NCBI GenBank assembly: GCA_000442125.1
Contig: KE546969.1
Location: 434,001 to 498,000, forward strand
Length of the DNA: 64,000 nt
Reading direction: 5' to 3'
DNA from: Opeltia flavorubescens
Taxonomy: Eukaryota > Ascomycota > Lecanoromycetes > Teloschistales > Teloschistaceae
Shown: piece by piece, positions 37,589 through 50,500 of the stretch
How positions within the stretch are numbered: position 1 is the first letter of the stretch
How the letters are laid out: each line of letters opens with the position of its first letter
The notes under the pieces: model-generated
The model's database searches: none
Told to the model about the DNA's origin: nothing
Seen by the model: only the letters and a program-made list of their open reading frames with translations
Translations under genes and position numbers: made by a program

Positions 37589-38138
37589 CTACGCAGCAGC
37601 CCCTGCAACCTTAGCTGCTTGTTGAGGGTTGATTTTCTTCCCATCCTTGTTGAATCGAACCCGGGGGGGAGGAGCACGATTACGACGTCCTTCTCTTGAT
37701 CGAACACTAGATTCCAACGATTAGCAGTCTCCGCACCTAGAGGAGATATTGATAGACCTACCGGACTATCTTGCCGTGAATGGCGCAAGAGACACAGTAC
37801 TGGAGCTTTAGATACATCTTTGGCACTGCATACTCAGGGAAAACAGAGGCATCGGATATATCGCCTGCCAATATCGTTAGAATACATATTTTTTCCAGTT
37901 CTTCCAGTTCCTCCAGAAAGGCTCACGGATAGCAGCTGACTCGACCATGTTGCGAATAGTAAATCTTTTGATGGCTTTGTCCTTTGGTGTACATCTCGAG
38001 CAGTTAGAGCAGCGGATGGGCTTGACATGACCGCGACCTTTCTTGTTTCGTCCGCTGCATGCTTTTGTTAATCATCGAGGTGGTTTACAATCCTGAAATA
38101 GAGGTTTTCGCTCACTTCGATGCGCGTTTTTTGACCAT
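37589..38138 (-). CDS. RPS26: 40S ribosomal protein eS26
   Basis: eS26 sits at the mRNA exit channel of the small ribosomal subunit and contacts mRNA upstream of the start codon. Four exons (38116-38138, 37927-38054, 37762-37864, 37589-37706) give 123 residues. The protein begins MVKKRAS and continues [20 protein letters not shown], then [20 protein letters not shown], and later [46 protein letters not shown]. The zinc-binding cysteines (CSNC and CVSC) are present. The first exon has only 23 coding bases, an intron close to the start codon as is typical of fungal ribosomal-protein genes. It shares a 272-base bidirectional promoter with the CBS-PB1 gene; an ACCCTAA element lies there. Confidence 0.97.
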
Positions 38139-38270
38139 TTTTGCGGATACTTGGTGATAATTAATATCCGTAGGTCACAGTATGGGAGTAGGAATTACCT
38201 ATGTGTATTTGGGAGAATATTCTTGGGTTACCAGTGCTCTGTCATTATTTGATGTGCATTTCGCTTAGCT

Positions 38271-38277
38271 ACCCTAA
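38271..38277 (+). promoter_or_regulatory. ACCCTAA telobox-like element upstream of eS26
   Basis: ACCCTAA lies in the bidirectional promoter, 132 bases upstream of the eS26 start codon and on its opposite strand. A GGGTTA, the reverse of a related TAACCC telomere-type word, lies at 38225-38230. Such sites recruit Tbf1-like factors in several fungal ribosomal-protein promoters. No binding is shown here. Confidence 0.4.
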
Positions 38278-38410
38278 TCTTAGCCCCGGATCTTATCGAT
38301 TTGAATAGGCTTAGCTTCGGCAGTAGCTTTGTTGACTTTCGGGAACATCCCATCACAACGACTGTTTGAAAGCACGGCCTGCATCATTGATTGGTGAATT
38401 ACCCGCCAAC

Positions 38411-40581
38411 ATGTCTGCCGCAGGAGGAACATACAGAGGAACGCCAGGTCGTGGTCAAGCCAGAGGCCAAGTTCCGTTCTTCGAAAACAGTCCATCAAAC
38501 ATCCCACGCCCGAAGCTCGAATCTCACACCAGCTCCGCTATGCAGAGCGAAAGCGGCATATCGACCCTCAGCGCGAGCCGTCAGAAGCAGTCTAAGCGTG
38601 ATGAAGTAAAAATAGTCCAATTCGCTGAACCCTTGCTTCGTACTCACGATGACAGGCCATACGGAAGAAAATGGAGTCCGATCTGAATAAAAAGAAAGGG
38701 GGGGCTTCTCGAGCGCGGCATACGAGAAAGGCTCCTCCCGGGACTGTTCTTGCCCTTAAACCGAGCCAAGCGCTGCAGATCAAACCAAACACAACCGTCG
38801 CTGAAGCGGCCCAGCTCATGGCTGCGAAGCGAGAAGACTGCGTGCTGGTAACCGATGATGATGATAGGATCGCAGGAATCTTCACGGCGAAGGATCTGGC
38901 TTTCCGGGTTGTCGGCGCAGGAATCAAAGCACGAGAAGTGACGATCTCGGAAATTATGACCAAGAATCCTCTTTGTGCGAGAACAGACACAAGTGCAACN
39001 GATGCCCTCAACCTCATGGTGGAGAAGGGGTTCAGGCATCTTCCAGTCATGGATGAGAATCAAGACATTTCCGGTATCTTGGATATTACGAAGTGCTTCT
39101 ACGATGCAATGGAAAAACTCGAGCGTGCATATAGCTCATCACGGAAGCTTTACGATGCTCTCGAGGGTGTACAGTCAGAACTTGGCTCAAGTCAGCCTCA
39201 GCAAGTCATTCAGTACGTAGAGGCCTTGAGGCAGAAGATGTCAGGTCCAACATTGGAGTCTGTTCTGAATGGCCATCCACCAACAACTGTGTCAGTACGA
39301 ACGTCGGTCAAAGAAGCTGCGATGCTGATGAAAGAGAATCACACGACTGCTGTCCTTGTTCAAGATCAAGGATCAATTACAGGGATTTTTACCAGCAAGG
39401 ACGTGGTTCTCCGCGTCATCGCCCCTGGGCTTGACCCATCAAATTGTAGTGTTGTTAGGGTCATGACCCCACACCCTGATTTCGCTCCCATGGATATGAG
39501 TATTCAGGCAGCGCTAAGGAAAATGCACGGTTAGAACAAGATACCACTGCTCAGGAGATATTGGTGGCTAATATAAACCAGATGGCCACTACCTGAATCT
39601 CCCTGTGATGAACGAGCCTGGGGAGATTGTAGGCATGGTTGATGTCTTAAAGTTAACATACGCTACCCTAGAACAGGTATGATGAGAGACTTTCTTAGGT
39701 GATTTTCGCGCTGATAACCGCAGATCAACACGATGTCGAGTGGAGACGGCGAAGGACCCGCATGGGGCAAATTTTGGCTTTCGCTCGATAATGAGTCAGA
39801 GTCAATGGTTTCTGGAGAGGGCAGTAGTCACCGACCATACACACCTGGCCACCGATCACTGATGTCTCCTGAACTGGCTCGCCCTAATGTTGAAAGGGTC
39901 GATAGCGTGCAACCAAACGAGTCGGCATCACACAATGGGGATGACGCTCGTTCCGACGTTATAGAGACACATTCACCAAATGTTGAGGATAATCCGTTCC
40001 CGTTCAAGTTCAAAGCTCCGAGCGGACGAGTGCATCGACTACAGGTCATGGCATCAGCTGGCATCGCAGAGTTAGTCAGCAATGTGACAGCGAAGCTTGG
40101 CGATGAAGTCGATGCAGTTGGAGGCGAGGCCTTTGTGGAGGAGGGTCGATTGGGCAAATCGGGATACGCGCTGAGCTATCTTGATAACGAAGGCGACACT
40201 GTGTCGATTACGACGGACCAAGACCTACATGATGCTATCGCTATTTCGCAACGTAACCGCCGCGACAAGGTTGACCTCTTCGTACACGATCCAAACAAGC
40301 CTCCAATAGCAGCAACACTCGATCCTTACCCGCCTCTAGCAAAGCCCTTGACACCACCTGCATCAGCACTCCGGAGTAGACGGCGCGGTAGCGACGACGA
40401 AAAAGAAGAGGAAACAGAGACGCCGATTAAACGGGACTGCCGAGCGCCTGCGCCTGCTCCAAAGGGGGCAGACCAGGTAATACCTGGACTGTCAAACGAC
40501 TTACTACTGCCAGGGGCCATCATTACATTGGCTGTGGTGATCATTGGCGTCTTTACCCTGAGCCGATCGTCGACCCGATAG
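38411..40581 (+). CDS. CBS-domain and PB1-domain protein with C-terminal membrane anchor
   Basis: Four exons (38411-38605, 38656-39529, 39582-39676, 39724-40581) give 673 residues. After a low-complexity start, four CBS motifs form two Bateman modules (about 100-385), seen as TVAEAAQLMAAKREDCVLVT, IAGIFTAKDLAFRVV, VMDENQDISGILDITKCF, SVKEAAMLMKENHTTAVLVQ, ITGIFTSKDVVLRVIAPG and NLPVMNEPGEIVGMVDVLKL. CBS pairs usually sense adenine nucleotides. A PB1 domain follows at about 490-575 (FPFKFKAPSGRVHRLQVMAS to VSITTDQDLHDAIAIS). A single hydrophobic span ends the protein (LLLPGAIITLAVVIIGVFTL). This is the layout of the fission-yeast Mug70 family, whose exact role is unsettled. The ambiguous base at 39000 is in an ACN (Thr) codon. 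Confidence 0.92.
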
Positions 40582-41185
40582 ATTCATGGGCACAGTGTGA
40601 ATGTTTTGGATTACCTATTCATGTGGCTCTAACATTGGGCTTGTGCGTGCTTGTAATTTAGCGACGGTTGTATCTTTAGTTGAAGAGCAGGAGCTTAGCA
40701 TATTATACCATTGAAGAATTACAAGTCCAATTCCACGTAACTGTTTCTTCGTTCCCTCGGGTTGATCGATCTATGAGAAGCAGGGGTTGAAAAGCATTCT
40801 AAAACAGGAAGCTGCCGCCACACACCGGGTAAATGCCCGCCTTCATGCAGGATGGCAACGCGATCCTAACTAATCCGCTTCCAGAAATATTTTGATACCT
40901 TACTTTCCACTTTCTGTTTTCCAAATAATTGCGGCGAGACCAGCGAGTACTTCCTTATGTCTGGCGCGCAATGAATCGCCTATGATGTCACTTCTCTTCA
41001 TTCGGCAGTCAGATTGAGGTTATCAGCTGGCAATCCAATGCTTCAAACATTATTTTTGATTCAGCATTCTCGGAGTAACCCTGCTTCGCGCCTGTCATTC
41101 ATGCATAACCACGTCTGTTCAAACATCTTTGACAATACAACAAAGGAAGTTTTACGCCCCTAATTTGCGAATTCGACTATTCAAA
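40582..41185. other. Intergenic, karyopherin promoter
   Basis: No coding frame. AT-rich with a CCCTAA at 41158-41163, 23 bases before the start codon and so probably in the leader. Confidence 0.45.
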
Positions 41186-44100
41186 ATGTCGATTCTACCG
41201 CCGGAAGTCCATTCGGCCCTGAGCCTTCTCCTTCAAGGGTTGCAATCACCAGACAACAGTACTCGGGCTCACGCAGAGGAACAGCTGACCAACGAATGGA
41301 TCATTGCCCGAGCTGATATTTTGCTTATGGGACTTGTTGAGCAGATACAAGGCGCTTCCGAAGCAGGGGTACCTAATTTCGCCGGAATTTCGCTCGAGCA
41401 AGTCATTGACTATATCCTAGGCTCGATCCTTTGCCGCTGTTCTGTTCCGCCGGGTTGCGACCAAGACCCGCAAAGTCCCTGGCTCAGAAGAATCGAAGGA
41501 TTTGTTTACGACTCTTTCACAACCGCACAAGGAGGCCATACGACAGAAATTGTTGGACTGTTTACAGAACGAGACTCTGCCGCACGTTAGACATAAGATT
41601 GGCGATGCAGTAGCCGAACTTGCCAGACAGCTGTCTGATGAGGGTCAGTAGAGTCAAAATCGTTGCAAGATTTGACGCCTAACGTGCAAAAACATTTCAG
41701 GACAAAGCTGGACGGAGTTATTGCAGGCGCTGTTCCTTGCGAGCCAGTCCCAAGACGCTGGTCAGCGTGAATCCGCTTTTCGAATATTCGCTACTACACC
41801 AGCCATCATCGAAAGACAACACGAAGACAACGTTGTACCAGCATTCACCAAGGGCTTCAAAGACGGCGACATCACGGTAGAACAGTCAGGAGTTGGAGCT
41901 TGAACGAAACAGCGGCGCTGACACATTTCACAGGTCAAGACGGCGGCAATGGAGGCATTCTCCTCATTCTTCGGCTCTTTGCAAAAAAAGGCACAGAAGA
42001 AATACTACCCGCTAGTTCCTGAGCTTCTGAACATCCTACCACCCCTCAAGGAGGCGGGTGATGCCGACGGACTGATGAAAGCTTTTATTGCCTTGATAGA
42101 GCTTGTAGAAGAGGCACCAACCATGTTCAAACCCTTGTTTCCCAATCTTGTCCAATTTAGCATTTCGGTGATCCAGGATAAGGATCTAGGTGATACAGTC
42201 AGACAGAACGCTCTTGAACTGATGGGAACGTTCGCCGACTATAGCCCCGCCATGTGCAAGAAGGACCCTTCCTTTACGACGGATATGGTCACCCAATGTC
42301 TAAGTCTGATGACTGACGTGGGTATGGACGACGAAGATGCCGCTGAATGGAACAGTACAGACGATGTGAGTGCTCCCATAGCGGCTTGAAACTTGTAGGC
42401 CAACCTTGGACAGCTCGAAGCCGAAGAAAGCGATATGAACCATGTTGCCGGAGAACAATGCATGGATAGATTGGCGAATAAACTTGGAGGCCAGGCAGTC
42501 TTACCGCCCACCTTCAATTGGCTTCCTCAGATGATGATCTCAAACTCCTGGCGCGATCGCCATGCCGCTCTCATGGCCATCTCAGCCATCTCTGAGGGTT
42601 GCAGGGAGTTGATGGAAAATGAGTTGGATAAGGTCCTTGACCTAGTTGTTCCATCTCTCCGATTTCCCCATCCGCGGGTGCGGTGGGCAGGTTGCAATGC
42701 TTTAGGGCAGATGAGTACCGATTTTGCAGGAACAATGCAGGAGAAGTACCATCAAGTCGTTCTTACCAATATCATTCCCGTTCTAGATTCCCCCGAGCCA
42801 CGGATACAGTCGCACGCGGCAGCTGCTCTGGTCAACTTCTGCGAAGAAGCTGAGAAGACAATCCTTGAACCCTATCTGGATGAGCTGCTGAGTCACTTGT
42901 TGAATTTACTCCAAAGCCCTAAACGTTACGTGCAAGAACAGGCACTATCAACGATCGCGACGATTGCCGACTCAGCCGAAACAGCGTTTGGCAAGTATTA
43001 CAGCCATCTAATGCCGTTACTATTCGGCGTATTACGCCAGGAACAGTCCAAAGAGTTCAGACTGCTCCGAGCAAAGGCAATGGAATGCGCAACGTTGATT
43101 GCGTTAGCCGTTGGCAAGGAACGCATGGGCCAAGATGCGATTGAATTGGTGCAAGTGCTAGGCACTATACAAGAGAAGATAACCGACGCCGATGACCCCC
43201 AATCATCGTATCTCTTGCATTGCTGGGGTCGTATGTGTCGTGTTCTAGGTTCTGATTTCGTGCCTTACCTTAATGGTGTAATGCCACCACTGCTGGACCT
43301 TGCCGGAGCGAAAGCTGATATACAGCTTCTTGACGATGACGACCAGATCCGCAATGTTCAGAACGAAGAGGGCTGGGAGCTGGTTCCGCTGAAAGGCAAA
43401 GTGATAGGGATCAAGACGTCCACCCTTGAGGAGAAGCACATGGCCATTGAACTTATCGTAATATACGCTCAACAATTGGAGGCCGCGTTTGCACCATACG
43501 TATTGGACATCATGGAGAGAGTCTCGTTACCTGGTTTGGCATTCTTTTTTCACGATCCCGTCCGGATAGCGTCAGCCAAGAGCGTACCGGTGCTCTTGAA
43601 CGCATACAAGAGGGCCCATGGTGAACGGTCACCAGCTATGGCTCGACTGTGGGAATTGACTGCTGACAAGGTCCTCGAGGTCTTGAGCGCGGAGCCCTCG
43701 GTCGATACACTTGCCGAAATGTATCAATGCTTCTACGAGTCAGTCGAAGTCCTAGGGAAGGATTGTCTTACCCCCACCCATATGCAAGCCTTTATCACCT
43801 CCGCCCAATCAACGCTAGAAGATTACCAGATACGAGTGAAGAAACGAGAGGAAGACCAACAAGAAATGGAGGAAGGGGAAGACGAAACGGACGAGACTGC
43901 TTTTGCGATCGAGGATGATCAACAACTGCTGTCAGACATGAACAAGTCGTTTCATACCATCTTCAAGAATCAAGAGACTTCTTTCCTACCTGCGTGGTCC
44001 AAACTTTTACCTTTCTATGACGCCTTCATTACCAGCAACGACTCTACACAACGGCAGTGGGCGCTGTGTATTATGGACGATGTTCTTGAGTTTTGTGGAG

Positions 44101-44753
44101 ATCAGAGCTGGAGTTACCAGAATCACATCCAAAAACCGCTGATCGATGGTGTTAGAGACGCGGTCCCTGCAAATCGACAAGCAGCCTGCTATGGTGTAGG
44201 CATCGCAGCACAGAAAGGTGGGGCTGCATGGTCCGCGTTCGTATCGGAGAGCTTGCCGGCGCTATTCGCAGCTTGTCAAGTGCCCAATGCGCGAGATGAC
44301 GACCATGTGTTTGCAACGGAAAACGCTTGCGCGGGCATTGCGAAGATTTTGCAATCACCGTACACTAGGATACCAAATGAACAAGAGGTTATAAGCCATT
44401 GGATCGGAACATTGCCTGTCATCAATGATGAAGAAGCTGCACCATATGCATACATGTTCCTGGCCAAGCTGATCGACGAGTGAGTTAATATTGAGTATGA
44501 CAAGAGAAGTATTCTCAGCACTGACCTTCATTACAGTTCTAATCCCGCTGTGATTGCTGCTGCTAGTCCTGTCTTCGTTGCCATAGCACTGGCTCTCGAA
44601 GCCGAAACATTGCAAGGACAAACTGCACAACGAGCAGTCGCAGCTGCCAAGCAACTTGTGCAAACCGCACACATCGATACAAACCAGATACTGGCTACTC
44701 TACGCCCAGAAACGCAGCAGACGCTCAGGAGCTATTTTTCGGGATCGGCTTGA
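41186..44753 (+). CDS. KAP121: Importin-beta family karyopherin (Kap121/Pse1, importin-5 type)
   Basis: A nuclear import receptor for ribosomal proteins, histones and transcription factors. Six exons (41186-41368, 41421-41643, 41701-41876, 41934-42365, 42399-44479, 44537-44753) give 1103 residues, typical of this receptor. The protein is HEAT-repeat throughout. Recognisable blocks are ARSFAAVLFRRVATKTRKVP near the N terminus, LRFPHPRVRWAGCNALGQMS, SPEPRIQSHAAAALVNFCEE, NVQNEEGWELVPLKGKVIGI KTS (split by spaces here only), and an acidic loop (EEGEDETDETAFAIEDD). The second exon is read in a frame that an unspliced reading misses; a 52-nt intron restores the usual sequence. CCT7 follows in the same direction with about 520 bases between. 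Confidence 0.95.
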
Positions 44754-45274
44754 TCCTTTGATGGCTCTCGTAACGTAGACTCAGTGATAGACGACGGTCC
44801 GGTATGATCTGATGAGCATGGTACGCGCTAGAGGACGGCTTGGTTCGAGTAAGGCGTGAAAAGACATTGGGGGCATTAGTTGGGGGTCAAGGCCTCAGAA
44901 AGGCTTACGTTGTCAATGTCCATCCGAATACTAGACTTGGATTTTAATTTACCTCAATTTACTTCCTCATCTAACCCCTTTTTTTATACCTTTGCCCCTG
45001 GACTTGCGGATAAGGTCACAATCTATCATTAGCCCTAATCTGTGACGTTCTCGGCCTTACGCGGATTTTCGACGATACGCGTTTTTGGATCCTGTTTGGC
45101 CAAACCCAGTGGATTAATTCTTGGGAGTAGGTAAACAACTAGAGAAGTGTAATTTACTCACCATGGGGCTATACAATCGATCTACCAGATAGTTCCTGCC
45201 AGCCTACATCACCCTCTTCCTCTCTCGATTGCCAAAGCATTCGACTTTGAAGCATCTGAGTGTAGGACTTCGCC
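44754..45274. other. Intergenic, CCT7 promoter
   Basis: No coding frame. It includes a CCCTAA at 45033-45038 in the sequence AGCCCTAATC. A T-rich stretch occurs around 44940-45000. Confidence 0.45.
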
Positions 45275-47166
45275 ATGTCGTTTGGAGGTCAGACTCCTAC
45301 AATCATTGTTCTTAAAGAGGGCACAGATGCTTCTCAGGGTAAAGGACAGATTATCTCTAATATACAAGCATGCCTCGGCGTTCAAGACACCATAAGGAGT
45401 ACCTTGGGTCCATATGGTGGGGATTTATTACTGGTAGATGACAAGGGCAAGCAAACCATCACAAACGATGGAGCCACTGTCATGAAAGTATGGCACATGC
45501 GAGTGATCTCTCTACAGCTTCAAGTCTAACATTTTGGTATTTCAGCTCCTTGATATCGTTCACCCTGCAGCACGAATTCTTACAGACATTGCTCGTTCGC
45601 AGGATGCTGAAGTGGGAGATGGAACGACATCGGTAGTAGTCTTGGCTGGAGAAATATTGAAAGAGGTCAAAGAGCATGTTGAACAAGGCGTGAGCTCGCA
45701 GACGATCGTCAAAGGTTTAAGGAGTGCATCGCGCATGGCGGTCAACAAAGTCAAGGAAATATCAGTCAACACCACAGAGGGAAATAAGCGAGAGACCCTG
45801 AGGAGACTGGCGGCGACAGCGATGAGCAGCAAATTGATACATCGAAATGCCGATTTCTTTACAAAGAGTACGTTCTCGTCCCGACATCAGTGTATACTGC
45901 GGAATACTGACTCAGGCCTTTCAGTGGTTGTTGACGCAGTCCTATCGCTCGACCAAGACGATCTAAACGAGAAACTGATTGGCATCAAGAAAATTACCGG
46001 AGGTGCACTACAAGATTCCTTGTTCGTTAATGGTGTTGCTTTCAAGAAGACCTTCTCTTACGCTGGATTCGAACAACAACCAAAAACGTTTGAGGATCCT
46101 AAGATCGTATGCCTGAACGTCGAGCTGGAACTCAAGAGCGAAAAGGATAACGCAGAAGTCCGTATAGAACAGGTTTCAGAATACCAGGCAATTGTAGACG
46201 CAGAATGGCAGATTATATATAACAAGATGGAAGCTTTGTACAAGACCGGTGCGAAGGTTGTACTAAGTAAGCTTCCTATAGGGGATTTGGCTACACAGTG
46301 CGCGCAGTGCTCTCACATATTTTTCGTTTTACTGATATCGTCCCAGATATTTTGCAGACCGCGACGTCTTTTGTGCAGGCCGGGTCTCATCCGATGACCT
46401 CGAACGTGTCGTCCAGGCCACAGGCGGCAGCATTTCTTCCACCTGCTCTGACATTCAACCCCAACACCTTGGCACCTGCGAGAGGTTCGAAGAGCGCCAA
46501 ATTGGCGGTGAACGCTTTAACTTCTTTGAGGGCTGCCCTGCCGCAAAGACATGCACGCTCGTTCTCCGTGGAGGCGCAGAGCAGTTCATCGCGGAAGTGG
46601 AACGAAGCCTCCACGATGCCATTATGATCGTCAAGCGCGCCATTCGCAATAACACCATCGTAGCTGGGGGAGGAGCGTGCGAGATGGAAGTCAGCGCTTT
46701 CCTGCACAAACATGCGGATACGAATATCCCGAGGAAGCAGCAGGCAATTGTCAAGTCTTTTGCTAAAGCACTAGAAATCATCCCGCGCCAATTGTGCGAC
46801 AATGCCGGATTCGATGCGACGAATATCCTTACTCAGCTGAGGGTAGAACACCGCAAAGGGAACATATGGGCAGGTGTAGACTTTGAGAATGAGGGCGTTA
46901 GGGATAATATGAAGGCCTTTGTCTGGGAGCCGGCGCTGGTGAAGGTCAACGCGATACAAGCTGCTGTGGAGGCAAGTTGCATGATTTTAAGTGTAGATGA
47001 GACAATAAGTGAGTATATCCTAGCACTACACTGTCGGGTCATTTTACTCACGCTTTTAATAGGAAACGAACCGTCAGAGCAGCCACAGGCTCCGCAACGA
47101 GGTTTACCTCCTGGAGCGGCTCAGAGAGCGATAAGGGGTAGAGGACGGGGAATGCCGAGGCGATGA
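45275..47166 (+). CDS. CCT7: T-complex protein 1 subunit eta (CCT7)
   Basis: A subunit of the cytosolic group II chaperonin TRiC/CCT, which folds actin, tubulin and WD-repeat proteins. Five exons (45275-45487, 45546-45867, 45925-46297, 46347-47008, 47063-47166) give 557 residues. The N terminus [20 protein letters not shown] identifies the eta subunit. The nucleotide-binding sites NDGATVMK and [13 protein letters not shown] are intact, as is the C-terminal ATPase-domain motif [15 protein letters not shown]. It ends in a Gly/Arg-rich tail ([20 protein letters not shown]), which projects into the folding chamber in the family. The third intron (46298-46346) uses a GTGCGC donor, less usual, but the join [18 protein letters not shown] is correct for CCT7. 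Confidence 0.96.
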
Positions 47167-47512
47167 AAATTCCTTTCGCTAAGTACAAATAAAAAGATCT
47201 AAATAGCATTCGATTATCTTGCATGAATGCCTGCTTAAGTTTGGTATTCCAGAATCCATGCATAATATTTACGGCAAGTTACATCTGTACCTTGGTTCGA
47301 GGAAAACCGCCAAAAACATGTCACTCATTTATGAGTAGCTGATATGAATTTCTTAAGCCAGAAGTGATGTGATGGCAACTCAAAAGATGATAAGTCAGAC
47401 ATACACCCATAATTTCCGCAAAAGTAAAACAATCCATTTCCAAGAACCCCTAAGGTTCCCAAAACGCCCGCTTGAACGCTCTTCAATCGTGAATGCATGT
47501 CCCTAATCCCGA
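47167..47512. other. Convergent intergenic region
   Basis: 3' ends of CCT7 and POL2, AT-rich near 47180-47420. Nothing else seen. Confidence 0.5.
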
Positions 47513-50500
47513 TCAGATCCCCCCCTTTACCTCCCCGACCACAACTGCCAGCATCCTAAACCCGTACACCTCCCCCACCCTCTCCAACACCCTTAGCCTC
47601 CTCTCCACATCCTCCCTATCCACACTCCCTTCCCACTGCCCTCCACACCCGCAATTCTCCATAAACCCATTTACCTGAAATCGTTTACACTTTCTACACC
47701 TCAAATCCTGCGTCTGCCACTCTACCATCAATTTCTGCACCCTCGCAATAAGCCGTTCTTCAATCCTCACCATAGGATACGGATGCCCGCACGTATTGCA
47801 TTGCCAGATCTTTCTAACAGCGGTCCCACCGCTTTCCCCTTCCGAAGACGGAATTTCAGGCATCAAGTCTTCATCACGGCAAAGATCTAGATCCCGGCTC
47901 ATGGTGCATTGCTCACAGACAACCTGCTGCAACACGAGGCTTTCGCTCGGGTTCTCGAACCGGGCTTGTGGACTGAATTCTTTGATATCAAAGAGGGCGA
48001 GGAGATCTTTGCGGAGAAGACAGACTTCCAGAGAGATTGATTTGTCGAGTGAGATGACATGCATGAGGGATTTGGTAAGTTGGAAGACGGGGCTGGTGGA
48101 CTGGAGATTCGGAAGATGGGAGCCTGGGAGGAGGGGGAAGGAGTGATCTGGTGCGAGGGTCGGGTGGGCGAGTTCGGAGCGGTGGCGGGAGATGAGGGCG
48201 AGAAGTTGGCGTTTGAGGGGTTTGGAAACGGAGTGGGTGAGGACGTTTTTGCTGGTTAGGTCGTCGTCATCGTCTTTATCGCTTCTATCGGTAGGGAGCT
48301 GGGTTGGACGAAGAAGAGTATCGTGTGAATCGGAGGGAACGGGTAAATGTTGACAAGGTCGTTTACGGTTGTGCATCAGTTCGATAAATTCGACGATCCA
48401 ATCGTGGAAGACGGCTTGATACTGGGAGGGAAGAAAGGTACTGAGTTGCCAATGCATGATCGTATCAAGCGTCTGTGCTTCGGCTTCGACGACTTCCTGG
48501 CAAGCTTTGCCGCCGTAATTGAATTGATCATACCATACCAGGTAATCCCAATACTCCTTGATCTCGAGGTCGAGGAAATGGAACAATGGCTTTGCTTGGA
48601 TCGACTTGAGGATGTACTGGCTGTATGCATATGCGTTTCCGACTTCTCCCTTGGTGGTCTGCAGAAGGAGTCGATTCGGATTGGCAAACACGACGTGCGA
48701 TCCCACCCGCCGAAAGTCGGTCATGAGCTCCTGGAAGGCTTTTCGCGACATCATTTGAACATAATAATGCAACGATCGGTCGTATAGGAAAGAGTCCGGG
48801 CTCTCGACCCACCGTACAAGGTGCTGTACCATGACATCCGCCATGCTGCTCCCCTTACACGCTTCCGTCCACCATGCTTTCACCATCTCTCTTAGCACCG
48901 TCACACCCGCCGAAGCAAACGCGGTCTCGGAAACGAGCGCTCCAGTACCGCTGTACTGATCAGCTTCAGCATGCGCGCCCGGATTGAACGCTATCGAGTC
49001 CGCCCCCTCAATCTCGTTAATCAAGGAGGACGTGAGAATGGTATTTATCGCCAAATTGCGGACGTCGAGCTCAATGCATACCGACGAGTATGTACCAGGG
49101 TTATTGACCGCAGGCATCTCCACGATCTCGAGGGGCCCAAGGATATCATCCTTTTCATGACCAGCATGATCTGGCAGAGGACCGCCGGACCACCAAAGCA
49201 CTACGTTGCTCTTCTGCAAACGTCGTGCATATGCCAGGTCGATGAGGAAGCGAGGGTCGTCTTTTTCTAGGTTACAAAGTGGAGCATCTCCATACCTTGC
49301 GAGCTCCACGAGATGACTGACCCATGACCCGAGTGTCAAGTAGTGGGTGATGAGTCGCTTAGTAGCAAGCGATTGCCAACCAAGAGGTGGGAGATTGCTA
49401 TCTGACGCTTCGGTTCTAATCTTAAGCAAGGGCATGTCGCGGAGCGCAGGAATATCATTCATGAGCAGCCGGCTGTGCGGAGATTGTAGAACCATCACAG
49501 TAGGCCGATCTTCATCGCCCCGGATCTTTTTGAGCGTGTCGCCGAGTTCACGGTACAATCTACGCTTCGTTGTGACTTGAGTCGATTTGAAATGGAGCGC
49601 GTCTTGGTACTCGAAGATATTCTGCCACTGATTGCCGCCATTCTCCTCAAGGCGCCGCTTCAGCAGATCGGAATAGATCTTGTCGGCATTCGGGAGCCCT
49701 TGAATGTCCTTCGACTTATGGAATATCACGATGTGGGCCTCGTCTTTGACGGTCGAAAACAGGGCGAAGATTTGTCGGTCACCGGCGACGATGTGATACA
49801 AGTAGATGAAGCCCATCTCTGCTTCGAGCAGGTACGGCTGTTTTGCCGGACATCGCCGGAGGGCCGAAAGAGCGAAGCCTTGTTCAAGGCCCTTTCCTAA
49901 GACACCTTTCTGGCCTTCATCAAAGGTACAGAGATTGCCTAGCTGTAATACAGCTCTGATTGTAAGGGGGACCTGTTTCTCATAGACACCCTCCACGCTC
50001 GGATGATTGCAGATTGCTGCAATTTTTTGGCTCTCCTGCTCGTATACTTCTTCCGACATTGTGAGCTTGAACAGCATTGTCGATGGATGGCCGTTGGGAA
50101 GCGTGTGGTACACTCTCTCCGCCACGCACCCGGGTACCTCGATATCCGGCAATTCGCTCCCACTGGTGTTGAGGAATAGCTGGCGAGGTACCTTAATAGT
50201 CAGAGGGTGCACCTTCTTGTCGATGAGAACAAAGGCCCGTAGATGGCCGGGGATCTCCGTTCCTCGTAGCTGTAACACTTGCCACGTGCTGCTGAAAAGA
50301 TGCTCGGCCTGATTGCGGAAGAAACCACCCAGACTGTCGGTGGTTACGCTGTTCCGTTCTCCAAACAGCTGCCGCCTTCGTAGGCGCTGCTGCTTTTGGA
50401 TCCTCCACTTCTTCTTCTGGTAGCGCAGGAAACCTTCATAGTCCTCGGTCATTGATGGCATCTTCGCCGGAAGACTGGCATACGGATCTAGGTTGATCGG

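Noticed and set aside
41186-41613. Single long first exon for the karyopherin (unspliced reading)
   Set aside because: That frame after 41368 does not match the family, while splicing at 41368/41421 restores the conserved ARSFAAVLFRRVATKTRKVP block.
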